Source: Siphonodentalium dalli (Eukaryota > Mollusca > Scaphopoda > Gadilida > Siphonodentaliidae). Taken from it: a stretch of 64,000 nucleotides of DNA. Shown here piece after piece: positions 61,101-64,000 of the stretch. The notes under the pieces are model-generated. The model was not told where the DNA came from. It ran no database searches and was given only the letters and a program-made list of their open reading frames with translations. The first letter of the stretch is position 1. Every line of letters begins with the position of its first letter. Made by a program: the position numbers and the translations under genes. The stretch covers positions 151,305,151 to 151,369,150 of the forward strand of contig CP136068.1 of NCBI GenBank assembly GCA_032622095.1. Reading direction: 5' to 3'.

Positions 61101-63064
61101 AGCATTCTTTTCCTGCAAAATGGTTCACTAGTGATCAGCGTTTAAGCGGGCAAATAAAATTAGCTCATTTTATCATTCCCTGTTGGTTTAGTTAGTGGCA
61201 TATACATCTGTGATGTCGGCATTAATCTGTGGATCTGATATGTCAGGAGGGGAAATTTGGGTATGGGGAAAGGGACCCTAAAAGGAAATTGGTGCCCCTA
61301 TAGCGGGAATCCCTACTTAAGATCCCAGATCTCACTGAAGACCTAACATTCATTAACTGTAAATTAGCAGTTGTTTGCCGGTGTATGTTTGAATAACAAG
61401 TAAAGTTAGCCGACTATAGGGGTCAGGCTTCTCAATGGTACCAGTACCGGAACAGTAGGTACCTTGACAATTTTCAAGGTACCAGTGCTGAGTGATGAGA
61501 AATGCAGTACACGGAACTAGGCGGTCCTCAAATAAATTAGTAGTTTACATACGTTGTATAAGTGATGGATAACTGGATTAAGATGTTATTTGCAGCATTA
61601 ACAAATCCAAATTTGAGGGGTGAGAGAAATCAAGGGGAGTGAATTCTTTGTCCGAATCCTCACGGTCCTCGTTTTGATGAGCTGCAGGGGCTCTGCTAAC
61701 CCTTGCGGTGTATGTGTGCCTGCTTGTTGGAAGAAAGCAACAATGGGGTTAATATTCAACATGGCCATGGCCACCGCTAAAGGGTCGAAATCCACATTAA
61801 CACGAAGAAAATCCAGAGCCACTGCATGGGCGGATGACTGCCTCTTCTTTTTTGGGGCAGTAATAGAGCTACTAGTAGTCCCCACATTTTAGGGCTTCCG
61901 ATTGGAACCCACAATTGATTTGGCCCTTGTGGGAGCTGTGTCCATTGAAGTAAGAGTGGCAGTGGGTTTAGAGACTGTCGAAGTCCCCGTAGTTAACCCT
62001 TTCAGTGCCAAGTCCAATTTTTGTATCAACCCATATTTCCCTGATCATTTTTCAAATTTATTGATTATAATAATGTAATACATTGATGGAAAGAGCTCTT
62101 TCCATCAATGCATCACATTATTATAATCAATACATTTGAAAAATGATCAAGGAAATATGGGTCGATACAAAAATCGGACTTGGCACTGAAAGGGTTAAGA
62201 GCCAGTGGGGCTGAACCCTTGTTGTTACCTGAAACGGAAATAGGCCCGGTGAACCGGATGAAAGAAGATTCATCGTCTGAATGACTTTCCAGCTAGTCAA
62301 GTAAATCAGCTTCACAATCACTGTCCATTAAAGTATCATGTAAATTCAAGTCTATCACCATGGTATCTGGAAAAACAATTCCGGCAAGGGCTTTAGAACC
62401 CAATTTTTTGTCTGAAAATTATTAGTAAAACATGTCTGCATCCAATGCCGTACGAACAAAAAGTGACCAGCCAGGTGCTCGGATGGCTATTGCTAATCCC
62501 TATGAGTCAACAAGCACTTAAATCTTTTCTTCGTACAATGGACAATTTTACCGTAATGGACAATATGCACAAGTTAACTCTTTGAATATCGACAATTTCT
62601 GAACCGAACGTAAGGAATAGAATCTAATTTTGACCAAATTTGAATCATAAATCTTTGATTAGTTTAGAAAACCAGTCCTAACTGAATTTATTTTCAGTAG
62701 TGATTGTGTTCTTAAGCACGATAACTTTTACAAATATAATTCGATAATGTCCTGTTTTTAATCTTTTGGATGTGTTTGAAAACCATTTTTTTTTCAGGAG
62801 ATACATCTCCTGGATTTTTCATGAAGTATCTTAGATCATTCTAACAAACGCATTCTGATTTTGAACAAATTTGGTTAGTAGGTTTTACTCAAGCTCACAT
62901 TTTTTTATACATGTACCACGTACAACTCGTAATAGCATATCTGATGCATACCTCTTGTTCTCTTTCAGCTGACATAGATATGAAGACTTTCATGCCATAT
63001 GGTAACATTGCTCATGGTCAGGCATGGTCCCACTATACAGGATTTATAAAAATCATCGGGCCTC
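37032..63064 (+). CDS. CARD-TIR-STING fusion protein, 3' end outside window
   Basis: Six exons join in frame: 37,032-37,151, 43,062-43,221, 53,104-53,145, 54,059-54,082, 58,912-59,370, 62,969-63,064, all with AG/GT borders; intron phases 0,1,1,1,1,1. They give 300 codons so far. Residues 1-93 form a CARD like those of MAVS and MDA5. Residues 94-120 are a linker. Residues about 121-268 form a TIR domain. Residue 269 onward starts the STING ligand-binding domain (NIAHGQAWSHYTGF; human STING has NVAHGLAWSYYIGY). STING binds cyclic dinucleotides; TIR domains signal or cleave NAD+; CARDs nucleate filaments. TIR-STING fusion is established for oyster; an added CARD is the unusual part. No membrane segments are seen, unlike vertebrate STING. 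Start chosen because the CARD then begins 19 residues before the FC of its first helix, as in MAVS, and the context is AATATGG. Confidence 0.85.
37290..38090. repeat. Interspersed repeat family A (ACATGGCCGCCA), diverged copy
   Basis: Starts AGCTCAACTTACAGGTCGTAC and holds subrepeats of about 150-190 bp marked by GACATGTAGATTGGAACGAG, AACATGGCCGCC and CCATCTTGGATTT. Intronic. The short plus-strand frame 37,814-38,047 is repeat sequence. Confidence 0.8.
38437..39872 (-). mobile_element. hAT transposon encoding only a BED zinc finger
   Basis: Flanked by a perfect 8-bp duplication GCATGAAG (38,429-38,436 and 39,873-39,880). Ends CAGGCTTGGGGCAATTA and, reverse-complemented, CAGGGATGGGGTAATTG, typical hAT termini. 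Both subterminal regions are long runs of AATTAC/TAATTG motifs (38,450-38,605 and 39,700-39,865), as expected for subterminal transposase-binding repeats. It lies in the first intron of the CARD-TIR-STING gene, in antisense orientation. Confidence 0.92.
38768..39507 (-). CDS. BED-type zinc-finger protein of hAT element (two exons)
   Basis: Exon 39,355-39,507 encodes KCKLCPTTISSSKKVTSNF then VTHLK and ends at donor AAG/GTAAGT. Exon 38,768-38,989 starts after ACC TTTTATAG with RKHQDVYE, completing the BED pattern C-x2-C...H-x4-H, and reaches a stop at 38,768. The result is about 125 residues: BED DNA-binding finger plus a short tail, with no catalytic RNase H-like core and no hAT dimerisation domain. 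The acceptor TTTAATTTGCAG inside the first frame may mark the real start of that exon. Frame integrity suggests the truncated protein is, or was until lately, made; it could act as a repressor of related hATs (inference). Confidence 0.7.
40132..40935. repeat. Interspersed repeat family B (CCGTCCGTCC head)
   Basis: Begins TATACCCCCCGCAACGAAG, has a CCGT-repeat tract at about 40,180-40,235, then three subrepeats of about 168 bp marked by TGTGCACCTGCGATTATGAC, and ends CAGGGGGGTATCCGTAGTCC. Outer ends are inverted (TACCCCCC/GGGGGGTA). Intronic, non-coding. This kind of repeat is common in marine invertebrate genomes. Confidence 0.85.
40936..42487. other. Intron 1 sequence, one possible cassette exon
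   Basis: Mostly unique DNA. The stretch 41,703-41,828 is open, has an acceptor TATTTTTCCAG and a GT following, and is phase 0 on both sides, so it could be inserted between exons a and b. It would interrupt the CARD and has no known domain. Confidence 0.3.
42488..42966. repeat. Interspersed repeat family B, second copy
   Basis: TATACCCCCTCCACAACAAAG head, CCGT-type tract, and two of the TGTGCACCTGTGATTATGA subrepeats. Truncated about 95 bp before exon b of the CARD-TIR-STING gene. Confidence 0.8.
43062..43221 (+). CDS. Exon b: CARD, C-terminal half
   Basis: Acceptor TTTTATTTATAG, donor G/GTTTGT, phase 0 in and phase 1 out. Encodes ERICKKETTLDGSLEFIHFL... up to KLEQKR, matching helices 3-6 of a MAVS/MDA5-type CARD, including the Trp of the FTWVDETI helix where MAVS has GWVEYFI. 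Confidence 0.87.
43552..43645. repeat. Repeat family B fragment
   Basis: TATACCCCCTATTAAAAAAAG head followed by CTGTCTGTCCATC-type tract. Confidence 0.55.
43718..44093. mobile_element. Fold-back MITE, about 175-bp arms
   Basis: The left arm (TTTAAAGGCATGGATG...TATGTAAACAAAAG) is repeated in inverted orientation on the right (CTTTTGTTTACATA...CATCAATGCCTTTAAA), with a loop of about 25 bp near 43,890-43,915. Arms agree at most positions. Intronic; nearly the entire element is one hairpin. Confidence 0.85.
44240..45325 (+). repeat. Probable retroelement 3' region with ACAGAGTTTCGC repeats
   Basis: Contains four or more diverged 60-110-bp repeats with ACAGAGTTTCGCAG...GATCTGAATATGCG (44,709, 44,766, 44,876, 44,943) and ends AATAAACCATAACCATAACC, a short tandem tail of the type that ends LINE copies. 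No RT frame. The assignment as LINE 3' UTR is inference. Confidence 0.45.
45567..45590. repeat. Poly-G tract (24 G)
   Basis: Homopolymer inside intron 2. Confidence 0.95.
45625..46020. repeat. Interspersed repeat family C (AGCTCATCTGAGACAAAGTC)
   Basis: Head AGCTCATCTGAGACAAAG, a CCGTCCATCC tract, then two related subrepeats marked by GATTTGTTCAAATGRGGT. Intronic. Confidence 0.7.
46028..46945. repeat. Interspersed repeat family A, long copy
   Basis: Starts with the hairpin AGCTCAACTTTACTTTATAAAG...GAGCT and contains five to six tandem subunits of about 160 bp (ACATGTAGATGGGAACGAGT, AACATGGCCGCCAG, CCATCTTGGATTT). Subunits alternate in detail, hinting at a dimeric internal organisation. Confidence 0.88.
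46946..48450. other. Intron 2 sequence with GTTCATGAAC-rich patch
   Basis: Positions 46,950-47,195 hold many copies of TCATGAAC/GTTCATGA in both orientations. The remaining stretch shows no recognised element. Confidence 0.5.
48455..49015. repeat. Degenerate minisatellite (CACTCCCTGTATACCTATTCAC)
   Basis: Irregular repeats of about 45-60 bp, each with CTCCCTGTATACC or similar followed by CATGAYCATAC. The His/Thr/Pro-rich open frames on both strands are a by-product of the repetition. Confidence 0.75.
49016..51777. other. Intron 2 sequence, unannotated
   Basis: No exon-like frame with fitting splice phase, RNA gene or repeat family recognised. Confidence 0.5.
51782..52002. mobile_element. 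piggyBac-type MITE (221 bp) with palindrome module
   Basis: TTAA on both sides (51,778-51,781 and 52,003-52,006), termini CCCTTTGAGTGCCAGG/CCTGGCACTCAAAGGG. Contains one copy of the 70-bp palindrome (51,828-51,896) that is found twice in the MITE at 35,063. Confidence 0.9.
52092..52514 (+). mobile_element. tRNA-derived SINE
   Basis: Flanked by a 24-bp direct repeat TATATAACTAAAGAACTTAG... (52,068-52,091 and 52,515-52,538). The head GTGGTCCAGTGGTTAGCGCG is a Pol III A box of tRNA type with a B-box-like AGTTCGCGGC about 45 bases later. The tail AGCGCTTTGGGCC...GGAAAGGCGCTTTACAAAT is the conserved end shared by many animal SINEs and L2/CR1-type LINE tails, through which the LINE RT is thought to recognise them. 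The long perfect target duplication means recent insertion. Confidence 0.9.
53104..53145 (+). CDS. Exon c: linker micro-exon (42 bp)
   Basis: Long polypyrimidine tract then CAG, and donor AA/GTAAGT. Phase 1 in and out. Adds AELEPQIQKCQPVP, a Pro/Gln-rich linker. Confidence 0.7.
53217..53355. repeat. Repeat family A fragment
   Basis: AGCTCTGCTTTACAACATAAAG head and ACATGGCCACGAGCAGCCATCT core, close downstream of exon c. Confidence 0.65.
54059..54082 (+). CDS. Exon d: linker micro-exon (24 bp)
   Basis: Acceptor ATAATTTCAG, donor AG/GTAAGT, phase 1 in and out, encoding STPDQGFG. Very short, but both splice sites are strong and the phase fits both neighbours. It may be an alternatively used cassette. 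Confidence 0.6.
54083..55773. other. Intron 4 sequence
   Basis: Unannotated apart from a 25-bp G run at 54,901-54,925 and a C run near 55,005. Confidence 0.5.
55774..56945. repeat. Interspersed repeat family A, full-length copy
   Basis: Begins AGCTCAACTTTACTTTGTAAAG and ends TTCCAAGTTGAGCTACAG, so its outer ends are inverted (AGCTCAACTT/AAGTTGAGCT). A GTGTGTG tract sits near the head, followed by six to seven subunits of about 155 bp. Best copy in the window for defining the family. Confidence 0.88.
56946..58622. other. Intron 4 sequence, unannotated
   Basis: No exon, RNA gene or recognised element seen. Confidence 0.45.
58627..58876. mobile_element. TTAA-flanked MITE (250 bp)
   Basis: TTAA at 58,623-58,626 and 58,877-58,880. 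Termini CTCATTCCGTGCC and, reversed, CTCAATCAGTGCC: related to the AGTGCC-containing ends of the other MITEs but diverged. Ends only 31 bp before the TIR exon. Confidence 0.7.
58912..59370 (+). CDS. Exon e: TIR domain
   Basis: Acceptor TTTTCTTTGTAG, donor ACA/GTAAGT. One exon holds the full TIR fold: strand A KKVFIAGATD, helix A KDICYNILNKLKKA, BB loop with Pro-Gly (KIHPGKHAIES), helix B ending DINDCDK, strand C YVFILFGD, helix C PLEIMLLMCLNKC, strand D IDIVIVIDPSF, and a last part RRIAITDVLEYPDRVLAQV. Glu200 of helix C is placed like the NADase glutamate of SARM1-type TIRs. The FW of box 3 is absent. The open frame continues past the donor to 59,543 but loses TIR character there. Confidence 0.88.
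59399..60652. mobile_element. Candidate hAT-like non-autonomous element
   Basis: Left end CAGGCCTGGCAATATG and reversed right end CAGTGCTGGCCTTATG are similar. Flanks share only AAACAA, so the target duplication is unclear. Contains three repeats of TGATTGATTCTGGTTA...AGGAACAAACACAA (60,080-60,345) and AT-rich DNA. No transposase. Starts 28 bp after the donor of the TIR exon. Confidence 0.5.
60653..61992. other. Intron 5 sequence, unannotated
   Basis: A small GGTACC/GGTACCAG cluster at 61,436-61,495. Overlapping open frames on both strands near 61,598-61,892 show no domain. Confidence 0.4.
61997..62194. mobile_element. piggyBac-type MITE, near-perfect palindrome (198 bp)
   Basis: TTAA at 61,993-61,996 and 62,195-62,198, termini CCCTTTCAGTGCCAAGTCC. 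The arms match over nearly 95 bp each around a centre AAGAGCTCTT at 62,091-62,100, so this is a self-complementary element. Confidence 0.93.
62199..62968. other. Intron 5 sequence up to the STING exon
   Basis: AT-rich, nothing recognised. Confidence 0.45.
62969..63064 (+). CDS. Exon f: start of STING ligand-binding domain
   Basis: Acceptor CTCTTTCAG, donor C/GTGAGT, phase 1 in and out. Encodes TDIDMKTFMPYGNIAHGQ then AWSHYTGFIKIIGP. The AHGxAWSxYxG(Y/F) pattern is the first helix of the STING cyclic-dinucleotide pocket. Relative to human STING, Tyr163 becomes His and the base-stacking Tyr167 becomes Phe. The remaining domain must lie beyond 64,000. Confidence 0.88.
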
Positions 63065-63131
63065 GTGAGTCTATCCCAATATTTCCCACAGCTAAGCATG
63101 AAACAAATGTTTAATAATTCCATTGAACAGT

Positions 63132-63895
63132 TTTTAGCTCAACTTGACTATGCAAAATTTGAGCTATTGCCATGGGTTGGCATGTATCCATGCATCCGAA
63201 CATAATTGTCCCAAGTTGTGAATTTGCCGCCTTTTCATGGAAGAGGGGCCACATGATGCGATGGAAATTTTAAGTCAGAGTCTGTTTTTTGCTCAACTTG
63301 AGTCAAGTTTGACCTATTGCTATTTGCATCAGTCCATTTTTAACTCAACTTTGCTTGTAAAGTTTGAGCTATTGCCATGGCTTGGTATCCATCGTGCGTG
63401 TGTGTCATGAATTGTGCATGGAGATGTCCGTCAAAATTTCATTTGCACAGGCTCTAGGTCGTACCTTTGGTCGGATCATTATGAAATTTGTCATGGATGT
63501 TAACTTTGACATGTAGATGGGAACGAGTCATTTTATGGTCATTCGGCCAAATATATCTCTTCATGTTGATATCTAGTATTACATAGACATTTAAACTTTC
63601 CACATTCCTAATCACACCATTGAATGTAAGACACGGAATTATCTCATCTCCAAGTTGAGCTACAGTGTTTTCTGAATTTTGTTAAAAACAATCATGGCCA
63701 CCAGTGGCCATCTTTGATTTTCCATTTGATTCCGTCGGCACATCTTACAGCCCGCATTTATCGGAGAATTGTTTTGAAAATCACAGGTATGTTTAGGATC
63801 ATCTCTGATGGGAGCTATCTATCAAATTGCAATGATTTTTGATGAAAAACATCGCTACAGGCATCCATCTTGGATTTTACTCTAACATTACAGCT
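63132..63895. repeat. Repeat family A, several fragments
   Basis: Heads at 63,134 (AGCTCAACTTGACTATGCAA) and 63,342 (AACTCAACTTTGCTTGTAAAG), tail TCCAAGTTGAGCTACAG at 63,649-63,665, then CATGGCCACCAGTGGCCATC and a second core near 63,845. Intron 6. No STING continuation is found between here and 64,000. Confidence 0.75.
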
Positions 63896-64000
63896 AACAA
63901 TTTTTATATGCCCATTTGAAAAAACTGTCGTATTATGTAAATGGGTTGGTTGTCTGTCCATCCGTCGTCCGTCATCCATCCGCTTTTGGTTTCCGGATGA

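Noticed and set aside
61598-61892. Overlapping 90-95-codon frames on both strands
   Set aside because: No domain, no fitting splice phases, and antisense to each other.
63089-63115. Possible next STING exon after CCCACAG
   Set aside because: In the required phase it reads eight codons into a stop and lacks STING similarity.

Overview
The window is nuclear DNA from an animal, most likely a marine invertebrate. The evidence is long introns with GT-AG boundaries, a dense mixture of LINE, SINE, hAT and piggyBac-type elements, and an innate-immune gene of metazoan type. A SINE with an AATC-repeat tail and a TIR-STING fusion (a combination established for oyster) lean towards a mollusc or another lophotrochozoan. 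The sequence alone does not fix the phylum.

Layout. Positions 1-27,559 are a tandem array of leucine tRNA genes. The basic unit is 1,227 bp and carries one tRNA-Leu(AAG) and one tRNA-Leu(TAG), both on the minus strand. The first eight units alternate between two subtypes, giving a 2,454-bp higher-order repeat. A 5.7-kb non-LTR retrotransposon with a damaged ORF2 interrupts the array at 9,740-15,467. After it come rearranged units, including a tRNA that is a recombinant of the two types, then an inverted block (18,797-about 23,590) holding a second, 5'-truncated LINE with an open reverse transcriptase frame. The array ends with 1,447-bp units that trapped a SINE before being amplified.

Positions 27,560-36,990 are mostly non-coding: an isolated histone-type 3' stem-loop, a 353-bp satellite, a 1.9-kb terminal-inverted-repeat element, a 53-bp satellite and MITEs.

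From 37,032 to the right edge the plus strand carries a multi-exon gene, the main discovery here. Six exons can be joined with consistent splice phases. They encode an N-terminal CARD of MAVS/RIG-I-like-receptor type, a short linker on two micro-exons, a TIR domain, and the first part of a STING cyclic-dinucleotide-binding domain. The gene runs off the right edge. This predicts a soluble CARD-TIR-STING protein that joins, in one chain, modules of RNA sensing, TIR signalling (or NAD+ cleavage) and cyclic-dinucleotide sensing. Its introns are full of transposons, including a hAT element with a perfect 8-bp target duplication that encodes only a BED zinc finger, a tRNA-derived SINE with a 24-bp target duplication, several TTAA-flanked MITEs, and long marine-invertebrate repeat families.
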